Positions 8,477 through 23,972 of a DNA stretch of 64,000 nucleotides are shown in pieces. The translations under genes were made by a program, and so were the position numbers. Below the pieces are notes generated by a model, which had not been told where the DNA came from, did no database searches, and was given only the letters and a program-made list of their open reading frames with translations. The stretch comes from Croceibacterium segetis. Lineage in GTDB: Bacteria; Pseudomonadota; Alphaproteobacteria; Sphingomonadales; Sphingomonadaceae. How positions within the stretch are numbered: position 1 is the stretch's first letter; each line of letters starts with the position of its first letter. The stretch is taken from assembly GCF_011320115.1 (NCBI RefSeq), contig NZ_JAANOZ010000013.1:27284-91283 (forward strand). The letters are read 5' to 3'.

Positions 8477-8770
8477 AGTGTCGCCTGGCCGTTCGTTGTT
8501 TTTCAAGCAGTTTGTCGCGAAAAGGCGACAAGGCGACGGGTGACACCTTGCGCGCGAAACAGGCCTTCGCGTTGTGCGCGCGGTCGGCACGTTCGAAGCT
8601 AGCCAAAGCGAGCGCATAATCGAACAAAAGCAGAACACTCGCTTGTAGGAAAGCGATTTCTTCGGGCTAACGGCGGGACATTGGAGCCCTCCCCTGAGGG
8701 CCAGAGTTGGTCGGGGGCTCCACGCCAGTGGCAGACGCGCGGCTTGGCCGCCTCCCCAAATGAATTCGCC
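8453..8770. other. Spacer between convergent pyk and gltX, with hairpins and an SOS-like box
   Basis: No convincing protein gene lies in these 318 bases. Visible structure: the pyk-end hairpin (8445-8476); a second hairpin with arms TTGTCGC (8512-8518) and GCGACAA (8525-8531); an outer imperfect pairing between GTCACCC/GTCGCCT near 8469-8486 and AGGCGAC/GGGTGAC near 8531-8543; a direct repeat GAAC-N7-GAAC at 8622-8636; and a third hairpin with arms GGAGCCC (8683-8689) and GGGCTCC (8715-8721). Since both neighbours end here, the box and hairpins cannot serve their promoters, which suggests an unannotated small transcript. Confidence 0.5.
8622..8636. promoter_or_regulatory. Possible LexA (SOS) box
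   Basis: GAAC-N7-GAAC, equal to GTTC-N7-GTTC on the other strand, is the known alphaproteobacterial LexA target. By base counting one or two such sites would be expected by chance in 64 kb, so the match alone is not proof; its intergenic location adds some weight. No downstream gene is obvious. Confidence 0.4.
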
Positions 8771-10102
8771 CTAAGACCGCGCCGCGCTCTCCAGCCGCGC
8801 ACGCGCCTCGGCCTCGCCGATCAGCGGTAGCAGCGCCTTCATGTCGGGGCCGGAATCGCGCCCGGTGAGCGCCAGGCGCAGCGGGTGGAACAGGTCCCTG
8901 CCCTTGCGCCCGGTCGCCGCTTTCAGAGCGTTCGTGAGCGCGTGCCACGGGTCGTCCGACCAGGCGAGCAAGCGCGCCGCCTCGCCCAGATAGGCCCGGT
9001 CCTGGTCTGATAGCTGCGGCACTTCGACGGGTCCGGTGACCACCGCCCACCAGTCGGCCGCTTCGCCGACGTGCGCGAGGTTCGGGCGGATCGCCAGCCA
9101 GCCGGCTTCGCTCATGCCCGCCGGCAGGCGGTGCTTCACCTGCGCGTAGTCCATCTGGTGGACCAGCGCGGCATTCAGCCGCTCGAGCTCGGCCTCGTCG
9201 AACCGTGCCGGCGCGCGGCCGAAGTGGGCGAGGTCGAAACTCTCGACCAACACGGCACGATCGGCGATCGGCTCGACCGGCTCCGAAGTGCCGAGCCGCG
9301 CGAGGAGCGCAACCACCGCCTCGGGCTCGATCCCGCGCGCGCGGAAGGCGTCGCAGCCGAGCGAGCCGAGGCGCTTCGAGAGCTTGCCCTCGCTGCCGAC
9401 CAGCAGCGCCTCATGGGCGAAGCGCGGCGGCTTCGCACCGAGCGCAGTGAACATCTGGAGCTGCAGCGCGGTGTTGGAGACGTGATCCTCGCCGCGCAGA
9501 ACGTCGGTGACGCCCATCTCGATGTCGTCGACGGCGCTCGGCAGCATGTACAGCCACGAGCCGTCGGCGCGGCGGACGACCGGGTCGCCAAGCTGCGCCG
9601 CCTCGAAGTGCTGGACCCCGCGAATCCCGTCGAGCCACTCGATCGTCTCGGCGTGGTCGAGCTTGAAACGCCAGTGCGGCGCCACGCCGGTGGCCTCTTT
9701 CGCCGCGCGCTCGGCGTCGCTGAGCGCGAGCGCGGCGCGGTCGTAAATCGGCGGCAAGCCGCGCCCGAGGCGAACCTTGCGCATGAGGTCGAGCTCCTGC
9801 GCGGTCTCGTAACAGGGATAGACCCGGCCGTCGGCGCGCAGCCGCTCGAACGCCGCCTCGTAGTGGCCGAGCCGCGCCGACTGCCGCTCTTCGGCGTCAG
9901 CCTCCAGCCCAAGCCAGGCGAGGTCCGCGCGGATCGCCTCGACATACTCCTCGCGGCTGCGCTCGGCATCGGTGTCGTCGATGCGCAGCACGAAACGGCC
10001 GCCGGCCCTTTCCGCCAGCAGCCAGTTGTGCAGCGCCGTGCGGATATTGCCGACATGCAGCCGGCCGGTCGGCGACGGGGCGAAGCGAGTGACCACGGTC
10101 AT
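8771..10102 (-). CDS. gltX: Glutamate--tRNA ligase
   Basis: Class I aminoacyl-tRNA synthetase that charges tRNA-Glu (and, in many bacteria, tRNA-Gln for later amidation). The 443-residue protein starts MTVVTRFAPSPTGRLHVGNIR, with the HIGH-type signature HVGN at 16-19 and the KLSKR loop at 240-244. Many alphaproteobacteria carry two gltX copies, one sometimes specialised; a second copy is not in this window. The start at 10102 gives the standard N-terminus; the open frame upstream is antisense to nothing useful and overlaps the ene-reductase. That gene ends 40 bases upstream, so the two may be co-transcribed. Confidence 0.95.
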   Translation of the reverse strand: MTVVTRFAPSPTGRLHVGNIRTALHNWLLAERAGGRFVLRIDDTDAERSREEYVEAIRADLAWLGLEADAEERQSARLGHYEAAFERLRADGRVYPCYETAQELDLMRKVRLGRGLPPIYDRAALALSDAERAAKEATGVAPHWRFKLDHAETIEWLDGIRGVQHFEAAQLGDPVVRRADGSWLYMLPSAVDDIEMGVTDVLRGEDHVSNTALQLQMFTALGAKPPRFAHEALLVGSEGKLSKRLGSLGCDAFRARGIEPEAVVALLARLGTSEPVEPIADRAVLVESFDLAHFGRAPARFDEAELERLNAALVHQMDYAQVKHRLPAGMSEAGWLAIRPNLAHVGEAADWWAVVTGPVEVPQLSDQDRAYLGEAARLLAWSDDPWHALTNALKAATGRKGRDLFHPLRLALTGRDSGPDMKALLPLIGEAEARARLESAARS

Positions 10103-10142
10103 GCCGGGCGCCCTACCCGAGAGCGCCCGCCATGGCGAGACT

Positions 10143-11255
10143 TCAGGCAAGCTCCCTGAGCGAGGCCGGATCAAAGTCGCGCAACTCGTCGGTGCGCGCA
10201 TGGCGCACCTTCTCCACCCAGTCGGGATCGGACAGCAACGCGCGGCCGACCGCGATGAGATCGAACTCGCCGCGCTCCATCCGCGCGACCAGCCCGTCGA
10301 GGCTCGCCGGACGCGAGCTTTCGCCGCGGAAGGCGCCGCCGAACTCGCCCGACAGCCCGACCGAGCCGACGCTGATCGTCGGCACCCCGGTGACCTTCTT
10401 CGCCCAGCCGGCGAAATTGAGGCCCTCCTCGCCGTCGATTTCGGGGAACTCGGGCTCCCAGAAGCGGCGCTGCGAGCAGTGCAGGATGTCGACGCCGGCA
10501 TCTACCAGCGGTTGCAGCCATTGCTCCATTTCCTGCGGGGTCGACGCGAGGCGCGCGGTGTAATCCTGCTGCTTCCACTGGCTGACGCGCAGCAGGATGG
10601 GATAACCGGGCCCCACGGCCGCGCGCATCGCGGCGATCACCTCGGCAGCGAAGCGCGCGCGCTCGGCGATCGTCGCGCCGCCGAAGCGGTCGGTGCGACG
10701 GTTGGTGCCGGACCAGAAGAACTGGTCGATCAGGTAGCCGTGCGCGCCGTGGATCTCGAGCGTGTCGAAACCGAGCGCCTTGGCGTCCGCCGCGGCGCGG
10801 GCGAAGGCGGCGACGGTGTCGGCGATCGCTTCCTCGCTCATCGGCTCGCCGGCCGGCTGATCCGGAGCGTTGAGGCCGGAGGGAGTGTCGAGCGGGCCGG
10901 GCTGGAATTCCGGCTCGTGTGAGGCCACCCCACCGGTGTGCCAGATCTGCGGGCCCATCTTGCCGCCGGCCTGGTGGACGGCTTCGATGACCCCGCGCCA
11001 GCCGCCGAGCGGTTCTTCGCTATGGAACAGCGGGATGTGCGGCATGTTGCGCGACGCCGGACGGCGAACGACCGTGCCTTCGGAGAGGATCAGCCCGACC
11101 CCGCCGGCGGCCCGGCGCCGGTAGTATTCGGCGTTCTTCGGGCCCGGCACGCCGTCGGGCGCCATGTTGCGCGTCATCGGTGCCATGACGATGCGGTTGG
11201 GCAGCACGAGGTTGGGCGAGGCGAACGGCTGGAACAGGACGTCGGTGGCGGTCAT
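10143..11255 (-). CDS. Old yellow enzyme-family NADH:flavin oxidoreductase
   Basis: FMN-dependent ene-reductase of the OYE/NADH:flavin oxidoreductase family, a TIM-barrel enzyme that reduces activated double bonds. The 370-residue product starts MTATDVLFQPFASPNLVLPN and has the early barrel motif NRIVMAPMTRN, the active-site region around DTLEIHGAHGYLIDQFFW, and the C-terminal phosphate-binding segment FDLIAVGRALLSDPDW. Physiological substrate cannot be read from sequence. The start at 11255 is preferred over 11285 because it gives the family N-terminus and has GGAG upstream. Confidence 0.9.
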   Translation of the reverse strand: MTATDVLFQPFASPNLVLPNRIVMAPMTRNMAPDGVPGPKNAEYYRRRAAGGVGLILSEGTVVRRPASRNMPHIPLFHSEEPLGGWRGVIEAVHQAGGKMGPQIWHTGGVASHEPEFQPGPLDTPSGLNAPDQPAGEPMSEEAIADTVAAFARAAADAKALGFDTLEIHGAHGYLIDQFFWSGTNRRTDRFGGATIAERARFAAEVIAAMRAAVGPGYPILLRVSQWKQQDYTARLASTPQEMEQWLQPLVDAGVDILHCSQRRFWEPEFPEIDGEEGLNFAGWAKKVTGVPTISVGSVGLSGEFGGAFRGESSRPASLDGLVARMERGEFDLIAVGRALLSDPDWVEKVRHARTDELRDFDPASLRELA

Positions 11256-11354
11256 GGGGAGCTCCGGTTGGATCGTTTGCGCCAAGCTGGGGTTCGCGGC
11301 CCGGCGAACAAGGCGACTTTCCGGCGGTAAAGTTAATCCTCCCGCGCCGAGAAG

Positions 11355-11840
11355 CTATTGCGAGAACAGCAGCAACGAGTGGCCGCCGCCGGCGATCAGG
11401 ATCCCGTTCTGCGGCGTGCGTTCCACCGTCTGCGCGGTGTCGAGAGCGCGCATGACGTCCGCTAACCGCGCCGGAGCAGCGATCAGGCACACGGGCGGCG
11501 GCGGCTCCCCGGGTCGCGGCGGCGGGGATGGCGGCGAGAAGACGATCGTCCCGCCCGCGATGCGGTAGCGGCGTGCCTGGAGCGCGCAAATCGGCTCCCA
11601 CCATAGCCGCTCGCTGTCGCCCTTGAGGGCGAGACCGTAAGGCTCGTTGAAGTCCGCCCCGTCGATGCCGGCGACGCGCCAGTCGCCGGCGAGGCTCGTC
11701 ACCTGCGGGGCTACGGGGCGCGGCGACGATGCGGCGGTTGCCTCCCCCGTATCGGCCGGGAGCGGCGGAGCGGAATCGGTCGGCCGGCAACTCGCCAGAG
11801 CGGCGGCCAGGGCCATGAACGCGACCGGGAAACCTCGCAT
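11355..11840 (-). CDS. Putative lipoprotein, hypothetical
   Basis: A 161-residue exported protein of unknown function. It begins with a lipoprotein signal peptide ending in the lipobox ALASC (Cys18), followed by a Pro/Ala/Ser-rich linker. The body has GDWRVAGIDGADFNEPYGL and ends GGGHSLLLFSQ, a pattern loosely like META/HslJ-type heat-shock lipoprotein domains, but I would not assign that firmly. Between are repeated prolines (SPPSPPPRPGEPPPP). A separate exported protein gene ends 26 bases upstream, and the ene-reductase begins 99 bases downstream. Confidence 0.72.
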   Translation of the reverse strand: MRGFPVAFMALAAALASCRPTDSAPPLPADTGEATAASSPRPVAPQVTSLAGDWRVAGIDGADFNEPYGLALKGDSERLWWEPICALQARRYRIAGGTIVFSPPSPPPRPGEPPPPVCLIAAPARLADVMRALDTAQTVERTPQNGILIAGGGHSLLLFSQ

Positions 11841-11866
11841 GGTCGCCGCGCCCCGGTCCGTCAGCG

Positions 11867-12262
11867 CTACTTCTGCCGCTTGGCGGTGAATTCCTCGCCG
11901 CCTTGTCCCGCCACGTCGCGCTTGAACTTGATCTCGTCGGCGGAGACGATCTGTCCGGTATAGGTGATCGCCAGCTTCTGGTCCTGGTAGGTCAGGTTCT
12001 CGACGAAGGTCACCTTGTCGCCATCGACCGTCCCGGTCAGGTCGGATTCGCCGATATTCGACTTGCTGTGGCCGGTGAGCGTCCCGCCATCGACTTTGAA
12101 AGTGTAGGTATAGGTCTGCTGGCCGACCTGGCTGTCGAAAGAGGTCGTCCAGGTGCCGTTGATGTCGGCCGTCGGGGCGGCGGCGACGGCCGCGGACGGG
12201 ATGGCCGCCACGCCGGCGGTGGTGACGACTGCGGCGGCGAGCAGCAAGGCGATCGATTTCAT
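11867..12262 (-). CDS. Secreted hypothetical protein
   Basis: A 131-residue protein with an N-terminal signal peptide (MKSIALLLAAAVVTTAGVAA, cleaved probably after AVAA near residue 28) and a beta-rich body: NGTWTTSFDSQVGQQTYTYT, DGGTLTGHSKSN, VTFVENLTY. The alternating polar strands resemble a small lipocalin-like or calycin-type domain of periplasmic proteins. No catalytic motif is visible. Start at 12262 gives the complete signal peptide. It lies downstream of the rpoC terminator and 26 bases before the lipoprotein gene. Confidence 0.75.
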   Translation of the reverse strand: MKSIALLLAAAVVTTAGVAAIPSAAVAAAPTADINGTWTTSFDSQVGQQTYTYTFKVDGGTLTGHSKSNIGESDLTGTVDGDKVTFVENLTYQDQKLAITYTGQIVSADEIKFKRDVAGQGGEEFTAKRQK

Positions 12263-12342
12263 GGATGGGCCCTCCCCTGGGTGTGTCTTGGCGCGCAGCT
12301 TAGCGCCGGACGAGGGATTCGCCAGCCGCTTCGCTCCGCCAA

Positions 12343-12376
12343 ATGAAAAGCCCCGCCGGATCGCTCCGGCGGGGCT
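12343..12376 (-). terminator. Intrinsic terminator of rpoBC
   Basis: Perfect 12-bp stem AGCCCCGCCGGA (12349-12360) / TCCGGCGGGGCT (12365-12376). Read on the minus strand it has a GCGA tetraloop and is followed by TTTTCATTT. It lies 27 bases after the rpoC stop. Confidence 0.9.
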
Positions 12377-12402
12377 GTTCTTTCCGTGCGAGAGCGCGGC
12401 GC

Positions 12403-16755
<4,353 letters not shown>

Positions 16756-16807
16756 TTTTCTTGTCCCTTACGGGTGAATTTCCTGGGGCTGCGGTAGGCG
16801 GCGGCGG

Positions 16808-20986
<4,179 letters not shown>

Positions 20987-21203
20987 AAGGGAAATCAGCC
21001 TCTTCGCTTCGCCGGCCCATGCCGCCGGCATCTAAATCGCTCGGGCGGGACCACCATGAGACGCCGAAAGGCCGCAGGGCAGGCACACCTCGGGGGTGGC
21101 CGGACTGCAGCCTTGATCAGGTCTCACGGGAGGCCGGGCTTCCATCCGATGGTGCACCCCCGCGTTAAGGTGCGCCTTGCTCGAAGCGATCCGGCTGAGC
21201 GGG
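20987..21203 (-). other. rpoB leader region
   Basis: About 200 bases lie between the predicted promoter and the rpoB start. It is GC-rich, with short complementary runs such as GGTGCACC and GGTGTGCC (minus strand), and contains an in-frame ATG at 21031. I see no protein gene in it. It may be an untranslated regulatory leader, or partly the rpoB N-terminus. Confidence 0.45.
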
Positions 21204-21232
21204 CATATAGGTACGCGGGCGCAGCCGGTCAA
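21204..21232 (-). promoter_or_regulatory. Promoter for rpoBC
   Basis: Minus-strand TTGACC (21232-21227), 17-base spacer, TATATG (21209-21204). Both hexamers are close to the sigma-70 consensus with ideal spacing, in otherwise GC-rich DNA. Confidence 0.72.
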
Positions 21233-21263
21233 CACCCGCCGGCGAGGCGGCGCGGCGAAAGGG

Positions 21264-21911
21264 TCAGAAGACGCCGGGGATCAGGCGGAAGCGCGTCGTT
21301 TGCTGGAAGGCCCGATAGGCGCCGTCCTGGGACAGCAGCCGTTCCTCGGCCAGCAGGCGGAGCACCTGGGCGGTCCAGCCGATGGCGTAGATCGTCAGGT
21401 TCAGCACCGACGGCATAAGCAAGATGATGCCGATATTGGTCAGCAGGTATCCGGCATACATGGGATGGCGAACGACCCTGTACGGCCCCGCCACCTTCAC
21501 CCCGCGGTTCGCCGGGGCGATTCCGAAACTGCGCCGCAGCACCAGCTTCGAGGCGACCTGCACGCAATTGCCGAGCACGACCAGCAGCACTCCAGGCACG
21601 ACCAGCGCTGCGGGCGAGGAATCGACCGGCCCGATCAACAGCGGCGCCGCGGTTGCGGTTGTCGCCAGCAACCAGTCGCCCAGGCGCACCGAGATCGCCG
21701 CTGTCGGCCGGCGGATCAGCACGAAAAAGGCGACGCCGCCTTCCGACAGCATCAGCAGCGGAGCGAGCGGGTTGGCCGAAACGAGCACGCGGTAGGTCAG
21801 CAAGCAGAACAGGATCACGACGACCGCCTGCTCCGCGCGGTCGAGCACGACCGGCTTGAGCAGGGACTGCAGCCAGCCGGCCTTGCGCGCTTCGCCAACA
21901 GTTCCCGTCAT
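21264..21911 (-). CDS. Isoprenylcysteine carboxyl methyltransferase (ICMT)-like membrane protein
   Basis: A polytopic membrane protein, 215 residues from the ATG at 21911 (MTGTVGEARKAGWLQSLLKP). The C-terminal half has the ICMT/phospholipid methyltransferase-type pattern GPYRVVRHPMYAGYLLTNIG and an EERLL motif that bind SAM and a membrane substrate; bacterial members mostly have unknown targets. Upstream in-frame starts at 21971 (ATG) and 21986 (TTG) would add up to 25 residues. The gene sits between the rpoBC promoter and the rplJL promoter, separating a pair that is normally adjacent, with no obvious link in function. Confidence 0.75.
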   Translation of the reverse strand: MTGTVGEARKAGWLQSLLKPVVLDRAEQAVVVILFCLLTYRVLVSANPLAPLLMLSEGGVAFFVLIRRPTAAISVRLGDWLLATTATAAPLLIGPVDSSPAALVVPGVLLVVLGNCVQVASKLVLRRSFGIAPANRGVKVAGPYRVVRHPMYAGYLLTNIGIILLMPSVLNLTIYAIGWTAQVLRLLAEERLLSQDGAYRAFQQTTRFRLIPGVF

Positions 21912-21990
21912 CGCTGCCCCGATCATGCTCAAATATTCGTCGCCCACCGGGTCGCACAACAGGGTTAACATCCCCTTGCCGTCCAAATCC

Positions 21991-22018
21991 TTGACTCGCT
22001 GCCTGAAACGGCTAGAGG
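21991..22018 (+). promoter_or_regulatory. Probable promoter for rplJL
   Basis: TTGACT (21991-21996), 16-base spacer, TAGAGG (22013-22018). The -35 is strong and the -10 is weak but of a common alphaproteobacterial type. It gives a leader of about 250 bases before rplJ, long enough for the L10-L7/L12 autoregulatory structure known in other bacteria (inference). Confidence 0.5.
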
Positions 22019-22273
22019 CCGCCCCCGACCGTCGAGCCGCAAGGTTCTCCGGTCATCCGTCCGAGACAGTTGCTGCTCCGGGATTTGTCCGGGGCTTAAT
22101 TCGCAGCCTAGACGGGGAAAAGAGATTTCCGGCGGCGCTCGTTGCGTCGTCACACGCGTTTCGGCGCACTCCTTCCCCCTCAACGGACTCGCCCGTGTCG
22201 ATCTTCGGCATGGACAACAATGAGCCGGTCGCGCGCAGGTTCGCCTCGCACGACCATAGTGAAGGAGTATGGC

Positions 22274-22789
22274 ATGGATCGTTCGCAGAAAACCGACGCG
22301 GTCGCCCAGCTCAACGCGGTCTTCAGCGAGGCGGGCGTGGTGGTCGTCACCCGCAACCTCGGCTTGACGGTGGCCCAGTCCACCGACTTGCGCACGAAGA
22401 TGCGTGATGTTGGCGCGTCCTACCAGGTTGCGAAGAACCGCCTCGCCAAGCTCGCCCTGAAGGACACCGACTACACCGGCATCGAGGCTTACCTCACCGG
22501 TCCGACTGCGCTCGCCTATTCGGCGGACCCGGTCGCTGCCGCCAAGGCAGCGGTGAATTTCGCCAAGACGAACGACAAGCTCGAAATCGTCGGCGGCTCG
22601 ATGGGCAGCCAGGTGCTCAACGCCGAGGGGATCAAGGCGCTCGCCGCGATGCCATCGCTCGATGAGCTGAGGGGCACGATCGTGGGATTGCTCAATGCGC
22701 CGGCGACCAAGGTCGTCCGCGTGATCAGCGAGCCCGCGAGCAAGCTCGCCCGCGTCTTCAGCGCCTATGGCGCGAAAGAAGCGGCGTAA
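22274..22789 (+). CDS. rplJ: 50S ribosomal protein L10
   Basis: L10 forms the base of the ribosomal stalk and binds the L7/L12 dimers. The 171-residue protein starts MDRSQKTDAVAQLNAVFSEA and has the rRNA-binding N-terminal domain and the C-terminal helix region for L12. The ATG at 22274 is preceded by AAGGAG at 22262-22267. It is followed by rplL after 63 bases. It points away from rpoBC, unlike the usual rplKAJL-rpoBC order. Confidence 0.98.
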   Translation: MDRSQKTDAVAQLNAVFSEAGVVVVTRNLGLTVAQSTDLRTKMRDVGASYQVAKNRLAKLALKDTDYTGIEAYLTGPTALAYSADPVAAAKAAVNFAKTNDKLEIVGGSMGSQVLNAEGIKALAAMPSLDELRGTIVGLLNAPATKVVRVISEPASKLARVFSAYGAKEAA

Positions 22790-22852
22790 GCGGTTTTTCC
22801 AAATTCTCGAATTTCCGGAGCAATCCGGTCCATCAATCAGGAGTAAGACATC

Positions 22853-23230
22853 ATGGCCGATATCGCCAAGCTTGTTGAAGAACTGTCGAAGCTGACCGTC
22901 ATGGAAGCCGCTGAGCTCGCCAAGGCGCTGGAAGAAGAGTGGGGCGTTTCCGCCGCCGCTGCCGTGGCCGTTGCCGCGCCGGCTGGTGGTGGCGCCGCTG
23001 CCGAAGCCGCCGAAGAGAAGACCGAATTCGACGTCATTCTCACCGGCGACGGTGGCAAGAAGATCCAGGTCATCAAGGAAGTCCGCGCCATCACCGGCCT
23101 GGGCCTGACCGAAGCCAAGACCCTCGTCGAGAGCGCCCCCAAGGCGGTCAAGGAAGGCGTCAACAAGACCGAGGCCGAAGAGATCAAGAAGAAGATCGAG
23201 GAAGCCGGCGGCACCGTCGAGCTCAAGTAA
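22853..23230 (+). CDS. rplL: 50S ribosomal protein L7/L12
   Basis: Stalk protein that recruits translation GTPases. The 125-residue product has the N-terminal dimerisation region ([20 protein letters not shown]), the Ala/Gly-rich hinge, and the C-terminal factor-binding domain ([20 protein letters not shown]). It ends 48 bases before a strong intrinsic terminator, so rplJL is a self-contained unit here. Confidence 0.99.
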   Translation: MADIAKLVEELSKLTVMEAAELAKALEEEWGVSAAAAVAVAAPAGGGAAAEAAEEKTEFDVILTGDGGKKIQVIKEVRAITGLGLTEAKTLVESAPKAVKEGVNKTEAEEIKKKIEEAGGTVELK

Positions 23231-23277
23231 GCCTCGATACGGATTTCGCGGGTGTCTTGAAGCACTCGCGGACAGGA

Positions 23278-23305
23278 GGGCGGTGCCGCAAGGTGCCGCC
23301 CTTTT
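23278..23305 (+). terminator. Intrinsic terminator of rplJL
   Basis: Stem GGGCGG (23278-23283) / CCGCCC (23296-23301), extended inwards by two wobble and two G-C pairs to a GCAA tetraloop, followed by TTTT (23302-23305). Confidence 0.88.
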
Positions 23306-23381
23306 GCGTTGCTGTCATCGGCGGTTCAGCTTCGGTGGATAGATTTTCCCGGCGATTCACAACCAGCAAGGAGGACGTTCC

Positions 23382-23927
23382 ATGCGCTTTGCGCGTACAA
23401 CCATCCTCGCCGGCGGAGCCGCGCTGCTCCTCGCCGGCACGGCCGCGGCGGCGGCCGAGAAGCTCCACACCATAAATGTTGCGCTGCCCGACGGGTCGGT
23501 GGCGAAGATCGAGTACATTGGCGACGTCGCGCCGAAGGTTGCGCTGCAGCCCGCCGAGGCCGTGCCGATCGGCTATGTCGATCCGTTCGCCGAACTCGAC
23601 CGCGTGGCCGCCTACATGGAAGCCCAGCACCAGGCGATGATGCGTCAGGTCGCGCAGCTCGAGCAGGCGGCAGCGCAAGGCGCCACGCCCGGCTCGGTGA
23701 CCCTGGTCGGCGCCTTGCCCGCCGGAGCGCATTACACGTTCGTCTCCTCGACGACGGACGCGAACGGCTGCACGCAGACGGTCGAATACAGCTCCGACGG
23801 CACCGGTCAGCAGCCCAAGGTCGCCCGGACCAGCGCCGGCAGCTGCGACAAGGCCGTGAGCGACGCACCGGTTACGGCCGGCACGGTCAAGCAACCCGAG
23901 CCGCAAGGACCCGGCACCAAGGTTTAA
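23382..23927 (+). CDS. Secreted hypothetical protein
   Basis: A 181-residue exported protein. An N-terminal signal peptide (MRFARTTILAGGAALLLAG, cleavage near AAAAA) is followed by a beta-strand pair (KLHTINVALPDGSVAKIEY), a Gln/Met-rich helix (YMEAQHQAMMRQVAQLEQ, about residues 78-95), and a domain with two cysteines (Cys130 in ANGCTQTVEYSSDG and one in SAGSCDK) that could form a disulphide. No known family recognised. AAGGAGG about 10 bases before the ATG supports the start. It is expressed after, and separately from, rplJL. Confidence 0.75.
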   Translation: MRFARTTILAGGAALLLAGTAAAAAEKLHTINVALPDGSVAKIEYIGDVAPKVALQPAEAVPIGYVDPFAELDRVAAYMEAQHQAMMRQVAQLEQAAAQGATPGSVTLVGALPAGAHYTFVSSTTDANGCTQTVEYSSDGTGQQPKVARTSAGSCDKAVSDAPVTAGTVKQPEPQGPGTKV

Positions 23928-23972
23928 TTCCAGCCCCCCTCCCCTCCGAAAGAGGGGAGAGGTTACCGCCCG

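Noticed and set aside
8599..8802. A 67-codon minus-strand frame in the pyk-gltX spacer
   Set aside because: It overlaps the end of gltX, has an Arg/Trp/Pro-rich composition typical of random GC-rich frames and no ribosome-binding site was evident.
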